NCBI RefSeq assembly: GCF_902459505.1
Contig: NC_047087.1
Span: forward strand, 309,296,882 to 309,360,881
Direction of reading: 5' to 3'
Origin: Geotrypetes seraphini
Taxonomy: Eukaryota; Chordata; Amphibia; Gymnophiona; Dermophiidae
DNA: 64,000 bases
The first letter of the stretch is position 1; every line of letters begins with the position of its first letter. Of the stretch, positions 11,104 to 21,363 are shown in pieces. The translations under genes were made by a program, and so were the position numbers. The notes beneath the pieces are model-generated. The model ran no database searches and was not told the DNA's origin. It worked only from the letters and a program-made list of their open reading frames with translations.

Positions 11104-11665
11104 TAAGAACATAAGAGTTGCCATACTGGAACAGACCGAAGGTCCATCAAGCCCAGTATCCTGTTTCCAACAGTGGCCAACCCAGGTCCCAAGTACCTAG
11201 CTCAGGGGTGGGCAACTCCGGTCCTCAAGGACCGGAATCCACTCAGGTTTCCAGGATTTCCCCAATGAATATTCATGAGATCTATTTTCATGTACTGCTT
11301 TCAATGCATATTCATTGGGGAAATCTGAAAACCCGACTGGATTCTGGCCCTCGAGGACCGGAGTTGCCCACCCCTGACCTAGTAGTAAAACAGATTTTAT
11401 GCAGCTTATCCTAGGAATAAGCAGTGGATTTCCCCAAGCTATCTCAATTATGGCCTATGGACTTCCCTTTTAGGAATTTATGCAAACCCCGCAAAGCTAA
11501 CTGATTTCACCACATTCTCCAGCAATGAAGTCCAGAGTTTAATTACACGTTGAGTATAGAAATATTTTCTCTGGTTTGTTTTAAAACTACTACTTAGTAG
11601 CTTCATCGTATGCTCCTTAGTCTTAGTATTTTTGGAAACATTAAACAAGCTATTCTGGCTCCTCC
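11104..11665 (-). mobile_element. CR1 LINE 3' end interrupted by a hAT
   Basis: The 3' terminus lies at 11104 (AAGAACATAAGAGTTGCCAT on the + strand). The - strand coding end (FYTQRVIKLWTSLLENVVKS) lies at 11478-11600. The tail is split by the hAT at 11203-11376. Confidence 0.88.
11203..11376. mobile_element. hAT-type foldback MITE (CAGGGGTGGGCAACTCCGG)
   Basis: 174-bp foldback with ends CAGGGGTGGGCAACTCCGG and CCGGAGTTGCCCACCCCTG. Flanks ACCTAGCT and ACCTAGTA match at 6 of 8. It is the same family as 18411 and 42214. The inner arms hold CCCCAATGAATATTCATGAG. Confidence 0.9.
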
Positions 11666-11759
11666 CCAACTTTGGCCCTGTACCACTCCTGACCTGCTCA
11701 CTTTCAACATGGATGGTCAGAGTCAATATTCAGAGGCACTACCCAGTTAAGAGATAATG

Positions 11760-12060
11760 TATATTAGTAGTTGATAGCTATAAGGAATTTAAGGTGACAG
11801 GAGCCTTTCCTATCCACTTGAATAGCTTTCTATATTGGGCAATATCTATATTTAATGAAGTCTTAAGAAGTTTGATTTCATTTTTTAGTCCAGTGCATTA
11901 CTCCGCCGAGACTGATAATGATTTGTTCACATAACAATCAACACTGATATACAACTTTATTTGGTTTATTTCCTTTTTAAGGACCCCTGATGAAGGCAAA
12001 GATAGCTGAAACACGGACTATGTTGGATCTGACATGTGTCTCAATTTGTATGATATATGC
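11760..12060 (+). repeat. Penelope-like terminal repeat (inferred)
   Basis: Short AT-rich repeat ending in the hammerhead-like block at 11981-12030. No protein part is present. I assign it by the ribozyme motif and its likeness to the repeats at 25.1-25.9 kb. The boundaries are approximate. Confidence 0.45.
11981..12030 (+). ncRNA. Hammerhead ribozyme-like motif
   Basis: Core CTGATGA (11987-11993) and GAAA (12008-12011) are separated by a short stem II (GGC/GCT). A decayed stem III (CACGGACTATG) follows, then the TT cleavage position and stem I (GGACCC with GGATCT, one mismatch). Activity is doubtful. Confidence 0.5.
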
Positions 12061-12074
12061 TGACGAATCAGAGG

Positions 12075-12441
12075 GAAAGCCCCGGCGGGGATGGCTGCAA
12101 AGCAGCCCGATCAGAGCGCTGCCGCCACAGCTATTTTGAAGGCTTCAGAGTGAAGGTGTCAGGCTCATAGTGGGAGGTTCAGTGGGGGTTCCACTGCACA
12201 GAGGGATGGGAGGGAGGGATAGAAAGATGCTGCAGAGGGAAGGCCTGGCCCTGGTGGGGAAGGCTGCAAAGTAGCTCGTTCAAAGCGCTGCTGCTGTTTT
12301 TGGAGGCCTCAGAGCTTGCGCACATGGGGATAGGCGAGAGACGAGGCAAGATGCTGCACATGGTGGTGGGGAGAAAGAAAAGAGGAAGAATTGGGGTGGA
12401 AGAGAGGAAGGGATAGATGATTGGCAAATCGGGCAGCACTA
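12075..12441. mobile_element. hAT fragment (TAGTGCTGCC family), right end
   Basis: Ends GATTGGCAAATCGGGCAGCACTA, the right terminal repeat type of the complete element at 40265-41497. The body shares AGAGGGAA-GCCCC and CAGAGC-CTGCC blocks with it. A partial duplicate of the block occurs inside (12082 and 12234). 12445-12525 holds a piece of another DNA transposon (TTATTTTCGGGGTAGGTCTT). Confidence 0.55.
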
Positions 12442-12589
12442 CGTAGTGTCAGGGATGGCTTCAGGGGTTGATCTTAACTAGGACTTATTTTCGGGGTAGG
12501 TCTTATATTCGGGAAAACACAATAGATCCTTCTTCCACTGTTTTGAGTGCCATAGGTTTGATTTAACAGGAATTTTCAAGTGCACTTCA

Positions 12590-13135
12590 TCCCCCGTCTT
12601 TGGAACCAATTGCCTGCCCAGATAAGATCACAATACTCACTGATGACCTTCCGGAAAACTCTGAAGACCCATCTCATCAATTGAACAGTGCTAATGGAGA
12701 ACCTCCTCCAAGCTCCCCTTCCTTTCTCCTCTCTCCTCCTTCTCTCCTGTTCCCTGCTCCCCTTCCTTTAACTCCTTGCTCCCCTCCCACTCCCCCACCT
12801 CTGCCCTCCTCTTTCCTCCTCCCTTCCCATGCTTCCCTTGCCCTCCTCCCCTTCTCTCTCTACGTCTTCTCACCTGTATCCTCTTTGAATGCCTATAATC
12901 TTATTGTCCTGTAATTTTTATTTTTTTTTAGTTCAAAGAGTTTTATTGATTTTATAAAAGATGAAATACAAAGCCAACAATATGCGTGCTCCAACGAGGA
13001 GCACATTATAACAATGTCATTAACAAATGTGAAGTGCATCCATAGTGTGACTTCTGTGGTTTTGTTTTTTGTCCTGTAACTTTATTGTGAATGTCCCGGG
13101 AGAACGAGATAGAAATATAAACAAATAAATAAATA
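12590..13135 (+). mobile_element. L2-like LINE 3' end split by an L1-like 3' end
   Basis: A decayed C-terminus (LRKTLKTHLIN) is followed by a pyrimidine-rich 3' UTR. It ends with GTGAATGTCCCGGGAGAACG and (AAAT)n. The L1-like piece at 12918-13068 interrupts it. Confidence 0.6.
12918..13068 (-). mobile_element. L1-like LINE 3' end with target duplication
   Basis: On the - strand the piece ends CAATAAAACTCTTTGAAC-TA(n). The host words TTGTCCTGTAATTTT before it and TTGTCCTGTAACTTT after it are a target duplication of about 15 bp. The same 3' end occurs at 63.1 kb and, on the + strand, at 36.0 kb. Confidence 0.75.
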
Positions 13136-13165
13136 AATCCATGTCACATCTTACACAATCTAGAG

Positions 13166-13995
13166 CAGTGATCTCAAACATGTGGCCCATGGGCCACATG
13201 CGGCCCGCCAGGTACTATTTTGAGGCCCTCGGTATTATAAAGAATGATTATTTATGGAAAACTTGTGCCTTAAGTGTCTGGCGGTCGTGTCCAGCGGTCA
13301 TGTTCTGGAACGTTGCCCGCCTCACTGCTGTAACTTCACACAAGTACTTTCCTGCATCTGTATGCGATTGTCCTCCCCACTCCACCTCACAATCACGTAC
13401 AGAAGCAGGAAAGCGCTTGCGTGAGGTTACAGCAGTGAGGTGGGCAACGTTCCAGAACATAAGGTAACCATTGGAGACAGTGCAGCTTGTGTGTTTGTCT
13501 GGTGCTGGAGGAGGTGAGAGCTGAAGGCGGTTGCGGATATGACCGCCGGACACTTAAGGCATAAGTTTTCCCTAAAGAATCATTCTTTATAATACCGAGG
13601 GCCCCCACCTCCCTGCCGCCTTCTCGGCTTTACCTGGTGGTCTAGAGGGCTTTCGGCTGCCGTGAGTTCCCGTAGTCTCTCGAGACTACGACGGGAACTC
13701 CCTACAGCCATTTCCTCATGGCGATCTGCACGGGGCAGGAGCGTAGGAAGATCGCTCCTGCCCTGAAAACCCTCTAAACCACCAGGTAAGGCCGGGAAGG
13801 CGGCAGGGAGGTTAAAAAGTATGTGGGGGGTTTTTTATTTTCCCCCTCCCCAGAAAAAAAATCGCGATTATGTGAAATCGCGAGTGCAGAAACCGCGAAT
13901 GGGGAAGGGGAAGTGTAATTATTTTTTCTACGGCCCTCCATGTACCTACAAATCCAAAATGTGGCCCTGCAAAGGGTTTGAGTTTCAGACCACTG
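13166..13995. mobile_element. hAT-type element with internal palindromes
   Basis: Ends CAGTGATCTCAAACATGTGG and GTTTGAGTTTCAGACCACTG. The target duplication is ATCTAGAG (13158-13165) and GTCTAGAG (13996-14003), 7 of 8. Inside are long inverted repeats (GTTCTGGAACGTTGCCCGCC answered at about 13441-13460; a second hairpin near 13640-13790). A pogo-like right end (GCGAATGGGGAAGGGGAAGT) sits near 13895-13916. No transposase. Confidence 0.88.
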
Positions 13996-14003
13996 GTCTA
14001 GAG

Positions 14004-15290
14004 GGAAGCTCTCTTTGGCACTACAGCAAGCATTAGCAGTAAATGAGAAAGATTGAGATCATTTTCTACATACCTTGGCTTAGGCGTGAGGTTCATTCCT
14101 GTCATGTTTTGCTGAAACGAACCCATTTGAATACATTGCCCCAGAGAACAGTAACTAGAAACATATTCCAGTGTTAAATTTTTAAAATCTGGTACTGAAT
14201 TGCCTCAAATAGGTCTGTTTATAATCACGCCATGCCATGATGTAGAGATCTCCTTTAAGCTACGAAGAAGCAGGAGTGAAAACAACGAATCTCCTCTCGG
14301 CTTAAAGCAAAAAGCACACTGAACAAAGCTTGCTTACTTTCGTGTTTTATTTTCTGTTTAACCTTTGTCTTGATATCAGTGACAGCGAGGCTGTATTTTC
14401 ACCCACTGGAGTTCCTAACCTTCGAGGAAATCTGCCAAGCTGCTCTGCACCTCATGCCCAGAAGAGACAGATTTAAATCTCTCCCGCACTCATTGTCTTC
14501 CACCAAGTGGAAGAGCAGGTTTGGGCTGCCTGGAATGACCTTAAATCCTTAGCCTCCTACTTCAGGCCTCTCTACAGGCTGAATCACTAACAAGGAACAG
14601 GTTTTGTGACTTTCAGACGTCCAACACCGCAGATTTGAAAAGCTTGAGGCCACTAAATCCTGTGGAAGGCAATGATATCATTATGGGATACTGAAACTTG
14701 ACATTAAAACGCCTAGAATTGCTGCCACGTCGTCGGACGCTAAGAACTGCAGGCTCCTGAGGAAGTGTATGAAACAGGGCACCTCGTTGAGATTGAGTGT
14801 TGCATTTTCTGTTAGGCGAACAGTGTCATTAGACTGACTTTGCAACTTACAGAAGAAGTGATTTTGAAGTTTACATTACTCACAGATAAGTGGATTTGGA
14901 GTTAGTTTTAAAAGAGTATTTGAGCACTTGAAATTGGATGGACACATGTATTGTTAATCACCAGGTAGTCCAGGGATCTTGCTTGGCACATGGCTTAAAC
15001 GCCCAGGATCAAGTAAGGGCATGATTATAAGCACATTGCCATGCCAGTACAACTTCTCAACGGTGGCTGAGCTGCATGTATTAGTAACTGAAGGGTCTCT
15101 CGACATATTACAAAATTTAGGAATGTATTAGGTGTGAGATGGAATTGTTATTTTTCGGGGAATTTTGATAACACCGGGATTTTTGAGTTCCCTCTGACCA
15201 GACATTGATTGAATCTGAAAGGATAAAGGGAGAGTGGGGGCAGTATTAGGACAGTGTTCAAGGAATTTGCCCAAGTAATTTAATAGCACT
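14004..15290. other. No gene recognised
   Basis: Unique-looking sequence. A hairpin at about 14255-14310 (CTTTAAGC/GCTTAAAG outside AGGAG/CTCCT) superficially resembles a hammerhead but lacks the core. A 60-codon frame at 14370-14552 has no support as an exon. Confidence 0.35.
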
Positions 15291-15656
15291 GTGCAACAGA
15301 GGTTGGGGGGCATGAATTGTAGTGGGTGTTCTTTAGTGATTTGGGGTCGCTGAATTCAAAACTGACCTTAATTTTTTGGTATAACCCTCTGGGTGCTCAG
15401 GCTGTAGCTTTAACCACTGCACCACACTAGAAATCAAACTGTAGTAAAAATGATCCAAGTATAGGACAATCCAGCTATTGTGACATCACTGATGAGGTTC
15501 ACTCTTATTGGTCGAATGAGGCATTGTGACATCACAATACCAGCTCTGGTTACATTGTGCAACAGAGATTTGGGGGCATGAATTGTAGTGGGTGTTCTAT
15601 AGTGATTTGGGGTCACTGAATTCAAAACTGACCTTAATTTTTTGGTATAACCCTCT
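15291..15656. repeat. 100-bp direct repeat flanking a SINE/CR1 composite
   Basis: 15291-15391 and 15557-15656 are about 95% alike (start GTGCAACAGAG, end TTTGGTATAACCCTCTG). Between them lies a - strand SINE head (GCTTTAACCACTGCACCACA) joined to the CR1-tail module (CCAAGTATAGGACAATCCAG). The arrangement looks like a local duplication around an inserted composite. Confidence 0.75.
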
Positions 15657-16884
15657 GATTTTTGTCAAGAGAATTATAAGGCAAAAATGAACATTTTCAC
15701 TGTATTTTCTAATGCTCGGAGTGAATGTTATAACAATCTCTGAAATATTAAAACTAAAAATTCATTTTCTCCACTCACATCTGGATTTTTTTCCCGATAA
15801 TCTTGGTAGTGTTAGCAATGAGCACGGGGAAAGATTTCACCAGAACATTGCTACAATGGAGAAACGATGTCAGGGCACATGGAATTCATCGATGCTGCCT
15901 GACTATTGTTAGACATTCATTAGAGATGCTCCTAATCTCGTTTATAAACGCACTTCAACAGCAAAACGATTCTAGAAAATAATATTTATAAGAGCTCTTA
16001 AAATTGGCGCAATGCATTACATTATGACTTCTCATGCTATAAATATTTGTGATTTGCTCAAAAACTATACGTGATAGGAGAAAACCGAGGCTATTTTCAT
16101 ACACGCGAGGTCAAATTCTATAAAGCAAACCTCATTTTCTTCTTGCCCCATAAAAAAATTTAAAATTTGTTGCGCGGTGTAGTTAACTGGGTCAATTTCT
16201 TGGGCTGAAAACGTCCCCTCCATTTAATATGTGACCAGGTACCAATGGACCTCTCCATTCCAGCCCAGATTTTCAAAGGAAAACGTTACTGTATTTTTAT
16301 GAGACTGTCCTCTGCAGAGACACAAACATACACAAGAGAACGCATTCTCAAGCTCTCTTTTCTAGTGCTGTCCAGTTGATCATATGCTCCTTCAAGCAGT
16401 GCCCCCACTTCCTACCAGGTCTGCCCAGCATCATGTAAATTCTGGCATTTGCTGCCAGTTCTTTTCCTTAGCTGACAGCAAACCCTTCACATCCCCCCAT
16501 TCCTCAGTCCTAATCCTTTTCAACACCCCCCACCCCCAGACCACTCACTAGTTCCACTGATTAAAGTCCCTTGGCAGAGATCCGCTTCTCCCACAGGCCT
16601 TGCAGCTCAGCCCCTCCTTTCTGTGACTAGAAGCTCTCCCATTTGAAGGTGTAGATTAAACTTTTAAGCTGTATCTTCAGAATGTGTTTTCCGTGTGCTT
16701 AGTTGTACCAGGCAGATGAGCCCCTCGCCTTGAGATACAACCAGAACAACAAGAAAAGGCACGGGGAATGTCCTTTCAACCAAAAACGGAGTGAAAGTTA
16801 AAGTGTTGAGAATATTAGAGGCTGCCTGCATATGGACCTTCCCATCGCCAGCTTTTTTTGACCCTGCATTTGTTTTCAGCAAAG
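15657..16884. other. No gene recognised
   Basis: AT-rich unique-looking sequence followed by C-rich sequence near 16.5 kb. The final part before 16885 may be the upstream half of a Penelope-like terminal repeat. Confidence 0.35.
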
Positions 16885-16940
16885 TGTCCCCTGAAGAAGG
16901 TGTCTTCACAATGCCGAAACAAGGATCCTTGTTAGGATCT
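16885..16940 (+). ncRNA. Hammerhead ribozyme-like motif
   Basis: CTGAAGA core (16891-16897), stem II GGT/GCC, GAAA (16916-16919), perfect stem III CAAGGATCCTTG, TT at the cleavage position, then AGGATC pairing imperfectly with GTCCC for stem I. It lies just before an L2-like LINE. The stems are better kept than at 11981 but stem I is weak. Confidence 0.5.
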
Positions 16941-16974
16941 TTTTGTTTCAAATAAAGACTCTATTATTGGTCCA

Positions 16975-17800
16975 GATGAAATTAAATGCTGCAAAGACTA
17001 AGCTTTTATGGCTTGGCCCAAAGTTAGATTCTCTCCCTTCTGCTGTGATTTTACACTCAGGAGAATCTTTGAAAATTGAGTTTTCCTTGTTAATACTAGG
17101 TATTGTTATCAATTCTTCACTTACATTTAAGGACCAACTAAACTCGTTTATTAAAAAGTGTTTTTTCAGCCTCTGTGCTCTGAGAAGAGTGAGAGCACTT
17201 TTTCACCAACAACACTTCTCTGTATTAGTTTAATCAATCATTTTGTCAAGGCTGGATTACTGCAATTCAGTGTATGTGGGTCTTTCAAAGGTCATTCTGC
17301 AGAGACTTCAATTAATATAGACCACTGCAGCTAAACTTATTTTTGGTAAGAGTAAATTTGATCACGTAACCCCTCTGCTCAAGGAATTCCATTGGCTTCC
17401 AGTATATCTCAGAATTCAATTGAAGTGCATTTGTATTGCATTTAAGATCCTATTTGGCATTTTTGCCACTTTGATTCCTTTAGACTAGAATGTTCATAGA
17501 TCTCATCTTGCCAGAAGTTCTCAAAAATTAAAACTTACATTTCTGTCTCTCAGTGGTAAAAACAGAACCTTTAAGAGATTTAGTTATTCTTTTGTTTTTA
17601 AATTAATTGAATTCTGGAATGCTTTACTGCTTACATTAAGAAGTTTAGGCTCTTTTGCTTTATTCCGGAAAGTTCTGAAAACGTTTTTGTTTGCTAAACA
17701 TTTTGGAAATTAACTACGGTATTTCAGTCTACTTTTTCTTGTCCAATTTATGTATTATGTCTTACATTATTGTAAACTGAGTCGAGCTCCTCTTGGTTGA
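16975..17800 (+). mobile_element. L2-like LINE, RT C-terminal half and 3' end
   Basis: The frame gives MKLNAAKTKLLWLGPKLDSL, LLILGIVINSSLTFKDQL, RLDYCNSVYVGLSK, TAAKLIFGKSKFDHVTPLLK and FHWLPVYLRIQLKC, all hallmarks of the L2 clade, then a short C-terminus ending LKTFLFAKHFG. A few stops break the frame. The 3' UTR has GTAAACTGAGTCGAGCTCC and ends near 17800. Confidence 0.9.
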
Positions 17801-18175
17801 TGACTCGGTCTATAAAACTAAGTTTTGGTTTAGTTTGAAAGACATTCCCCTTGCCTTTTCTTGTTGTTCCAGTTATTGTATCAACAGATATTTTGAGCTG
17901 CATTCTACATCAACTCTTGTTGAAACTGATGTGTTGAACAAAAACTACTGGGGAATGAACGGGAACAGCATAATTAGGGGACATCCTTGAAACAGCCGAT
18001 ATAGGTGAAGCATGTCGGAAGAACTAGACCCCCAGCCAACATTCAGATAGCACTCAGATAAGTGCCGTATAACTTTGCAATGTGATAAAAAGTTTTAAAA
18101 CAATCAAATGTCTTGAATTATTGAATATATTTGAAGCTTTACGTGGGCTATGCGAATTCTCTTTACATCAGTTTA
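17801..18175 (+). repeat. Possible Penelope-like terminal repeat remnant
   Basis: The phrase GGTGAAGCATGTCGGAAGAA after CCTTGAAACAGCC resembles a decayed hammerhead of the same class, but the core is not intact. The assignment is weak. Confidence 0.25.
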
Positions 18176-18179
18176 AGTA

Positions 18180-18680
18180 AGTATAACTTAAAGAGATTAC
18201 AGCTTATTCAGAATACAGCTGCTAAATAGATTTTCGGAAAGAGAAGATATGATCACGTTACTCCATTACTGAGAACATTGCATTGGCTCCTGGTATATTG
18301 GAGGGTTCCGTTCAAATGTGCAAGTGTTGTATTTAAAAGTTGATATGGGATTTTTTTTTCCCCATTGCTTACTTTTTGTTTTAACTGTCAACAACCTCTT
18401 TCAATTAGAGCAGGGGTAAGCAATTCCGGTCCTCGAGAGCCAGAGCCAGGTCAGGTTTTCAGGATATCCACAATAAATATACATGAGATAGATTTGCATT
18501 TCAAGGAGGCAGTGCATGCAAATCCATCTCATACATATTCATTGTGGATATCCTAAAACCTGACCTGGCTCTGGCTCTCGAGGACTGGAATTGCCTACCC
18601 CTGAACTAGAGGAATACATAAATTTTAAATTAATATTTCCTTCAATTAGAGGTACTCAAGCTTTGGGCAGGCTTTTACAT
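18180..18680 (+). mobile_element. L2-like LINE split by a hAT
   Basis: Pieces such as RLQLIQNTAAK, RRYDHVTPLLRTLHWLLVYW and PFKCASVVFKS lie at 18195-18345 in a decayed frame, continuing after the hAT at 18411-18603 (GGTACTCAAGCTTTGGGCAG). Confidence 0.65.
18411..18603. mobile_element. hAT-type foldback MITE
   Basis: 193-bp foldback, ends CAGGGGTAAGCAATTCCGG and CTGGAATTGCCTACCCCTG. Target duplication AATTAGAG/AACTAGAG, 7 of 8. Confidence 0.92.
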
Positions 18681-18684
18681 CTCG

Positions 18685-18878
18685 CCCAGCAGTCCGCTCC
18701 CGCGGCGGCCCATCAGGCCTATTGCCTGAGCAGTGGTCCCTGACTATTTCTATAACCTACCTCTACTCCTATCCCTATAACCTACCTCTACTCCTATCTG
18801 TACTCCTCAATCCCTTTGTCCTCTAGGAACCTATCCAAACCTTCTTTGAAGCCCTGTAACGTGCTCCTGTATATAAAA
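18685..18878 (-). mobile_element. CR1 LINE 3' fragment
   Basis: Nearly the same as the tail of the copy at 1622-2254 (CCGCTCCCGCGGCGGCCCAT, CAATCCCTTTGTCCTCTAGG) but cut short at about 18878. A 30-bp segment (ACCTACCTCTACTCCTATC) is duplicated inside. Confidence 0.88.
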
Positions 18879-19179
18879 CGTGAACCGGTATATAAAATGA
18901 AGGATTGGATTGGAAGTTCTATACTACAATAAAAAAGCTGATCGATGACAAGTGCAACACATCAGTTTCAACAAGAGTTGATGTAGAATGCAGTGTGAGA
19001 TTCCTGCACATTCTGAAGATACAGCTTAAAAGTTTAATATACGCTTTCAAATTTGTAATTAGAGGTTACATCAGAATATATGATTTGTAAATGTTCATCG
19101 ATGCATTTATGTAATATGTATAGACCGAACACATCTGGCATTGCATTGTTCCTATGGGTTAATGTAATGATGTCGTAAG

Positions 19180-19318
19180 ATGAAGTAAGAACTCCAGCTT
19201 GATAAAGATTGATATGTTAATGTAACTTTGTTCGATGTACATTTGGTTTGTCTTTATCATATGTACATCGCTTTGATTTTAAGCGGTTTATAAATTTTTT
19301 AAATAAATAATTTTTAGG
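19180..19318 (+). mobile_element. L2-like LINE 3' UTR
   Basis: Contains GTACATCGCTTTGATTTTAA and ends TATAAATTTTTTAAATAAAT. No coding part. Confidence 0.55.
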
Positions 19319-19429
19319 AAGGGCCACAACCCGCCTATGACTTTCCCATGGCCACGCCTCCTTTTGAGATCTGTGCAGTGGAATTTATGGACACCACGTT
19401 CTAGAATATGCTTAGAAAAATTGTGCATG

Positions 19430-19990
19430 TCAATTCTTTTTTCCAATTCATTATCCATTTTTTAAAAATTTACAATAAGTGTAACAGCATTTATAACATT
19501 TTAAACTCAACTACAACACTTAATATTCTGTTAAAATCCATATCAGAATTTATCCCAGGACAAGCAGGCAACATATTCTCACTGATGGGTGACATCACCA
19601 CGGAGCCCCGGTACGGACACTTCAAGAGCTTGAAAAAGCTCTTGACACCCGCACCGCGCATGCGCGAGTGCCTTCCCACCCGACGGAGTGTCCGTACCGG
19701 GGCTCTGTGTTGACATCACCCATCAGTGAGAATATGCTGCCTGCTGTCCCTGGATAACACCTGTTATGGTAAGTAACTGTGCTTTATCCCCCATCCCCCA
19801 ATCAATAACATTCTTTAAATTCAAGAAAACCTACCATAAACCTCATTCCTATCTACCTTATTTAATATTCAAATTAAAAAAAAACCTTCCCCCCTCCCCC
19901 CATCCTGGATGTGCATTTTTAAGGGGAAAAATAATATTCAATCATTACAATATTTTGTTAATGGCTCCCAAATCTCCTGTGCATGTCAAT
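19430..19990 (-). mobile_element. L1-like LINE 3' end interrupted by a DIRS-derived element
   Basis: Shares CATCCTGGATGTGCATTTTT and CATTTTTTAAAAATTTACAA with the copy at 3160-3412. The run is interrupted at 19552-19790. Only 3' UTR is present. Confidence 0.6.
19552..19790. mobile_element. Short DIRS-derived element made of terminal repeats
   Basis: Left arm TTATCCCAGGACAAGCAGGC and right arm GCCTGCTGTCCCTGGATAA face each other with long inverted complementarity (about 70 bp each), then ACACCTGTTATGGTAAGTAA and GCTTTATCCC. The left arm matches the left end of the DIRS at 58738, including GCACCGCGCATGCGC. No coding part is present. It is a non-autonomous fossil inserted in an L1-like tail. 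No target duplication is evident, as expected for tyrosine-recombinase elements. Confidence 0.85.
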
Positions 19991-20254
19991 TCTAATTAGC
20001 GCCAATAATTGCTTGTTAATTGGCAGTTATCGATGCTGATTGTAAATCTGCAACGCACAACTTTAGTCAAAGTATATAGAATCTTGGGGTATGTGCGTAA
20101 ATAACTCTGAGTCAGCGTTTAATCAGCGTGCAAAAATGTCCACAGCTGAGTCATCACAAAGAGGTATATTTGCCCCTATGGTATACCTATTGTGACTCTG
20201 CTCAAACTGTACAGCTGGGGATGTCTATGTATAGATCACAGAAAAGTAAGAATG

Positions 20255-20640
20255 AGAACATAAGAATAGCCTTACTGGGTCAGACCAATGGTCCATCAAG
20301 CCCAGTACCTGGCCAAACCTCAAGGAGTAGCAACATTCCAGAATCCCAGAGAGTAACAAAAGATTCTGGAGCCCCAAAGAGTATCAAGATTCCATGCAGA
20401 ATCTCAAAGAATAGCAAGATTCCGGAACCCCAAAGAATAGCAACATTCCAGAGTCCCAAAGAGTAACAAAAGATTCTGGAACCCCAAAGAGTATCAAGAT
20501 TCCATGAAGAATCTCAAAGAATAGCAAGATTCCGGAACCCCAAAGAGTAGCAACATTCCATGCTACCGATCCAGGTCAAGCAGTGGCTTCCCCCCTGTCT
20601 TTCTCAATAACAGACTATGGGCTTTTCCTATGCTTGCACT
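20255..20640 (-). mobile_element. CR1 LINE 3' tail with expanded minisatellite
   Basis: The 3' end lies at 20255 (GAACATAAGAATAGCCTTAC on +). The tail carries a tandem array at 20331-20560 and then AACAGACTATGGGCTTTTCC, a CR1 tail block. Confidence 0.85.
20331..20560. repeat. 110-bp tandem repeat with 27-bp subunits
   Basis: CAACATTCCA starts at 20331, 20441 and 20551, so the period is 110 bp with two full units. Each unit is built of four related pieces of about 27 bp (ATTCC or ATTCT, then CCCCAAAGAGTA-like). It is a higher-order repeat inside a CR1 tail. Confidence 0.88.
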
Positions 20641-21363
20641 TTATAAAAGTTATTTTCATCATATAAAGCAAACGCCTTTTAAGTTTACTCCCTTAACATG
20701 TTTGATGAACTCTCCATTTGGTTCAGTAGATTCTGTGCATTTTCAAGCTGCAAAGCTTTGCTCCTTGTAGCAGTTATTAAGATGAATGTACTTCAGCCTC
20801 TAGTTCTTTACTCTCCATATCTTCAAATCCCTCACAATAGGGTGTTACTTTGAAGATCTCCTAAACTTCTGCCAGAAGTCTTCTCCTCATTCCATATTAA
20901 TGAATCCATCATCTTTCCAACGTTCTTTCTGGATGTGGAACAAGCTCTCCATATTTAAAACCACGAAAGAGCAGTAATCGAACAGCTTGACCTCACAAAA
21001 CAGCCTCAGCTCTTTCTTGTTTGATCCTAACCAACTTGGAACTTCAGCATGTTAAGAAAACTTTATTCAGCTGATTGTCGGCTTGTGTAGCTGTTTGCTA
21101 TATGAAAGCATGAAGATCTGCAGCTCTCCTATGTGAACGCTCATCGTTTTAGAGATAATTCAGCATCCTTAGCACATCTAGGTGCTCTCCAACTGGATGA
21201 AACATGCAGAGCTGCAACTTTCAGATCCCATTGTAGGCAACGAGACCTTGTTACTAATAACTGAGGTTAACAGTACAGGCAACAAATCGCAACAATTATT
21301 TACGATGTCTCTTAACTCCAAAGCTCAGAGAAGCTCCAGTCCAGCTCTCCTTCCTGTACTGTA
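20641..21363. other. No gene recognised
   Basis: Unique-looking sequence with no coding support. The 72-codon frame at 21182-21400 runs into a transposon end and is not credible. Confidence 0.35.

Noticed and set aside
14255-14310. Hammerhead ribozyme
   Set aside because: Stems CTTTAAGC/GCTTAAAG and AGGAG/CTCCT are good, but the CTGANGA core is missing.
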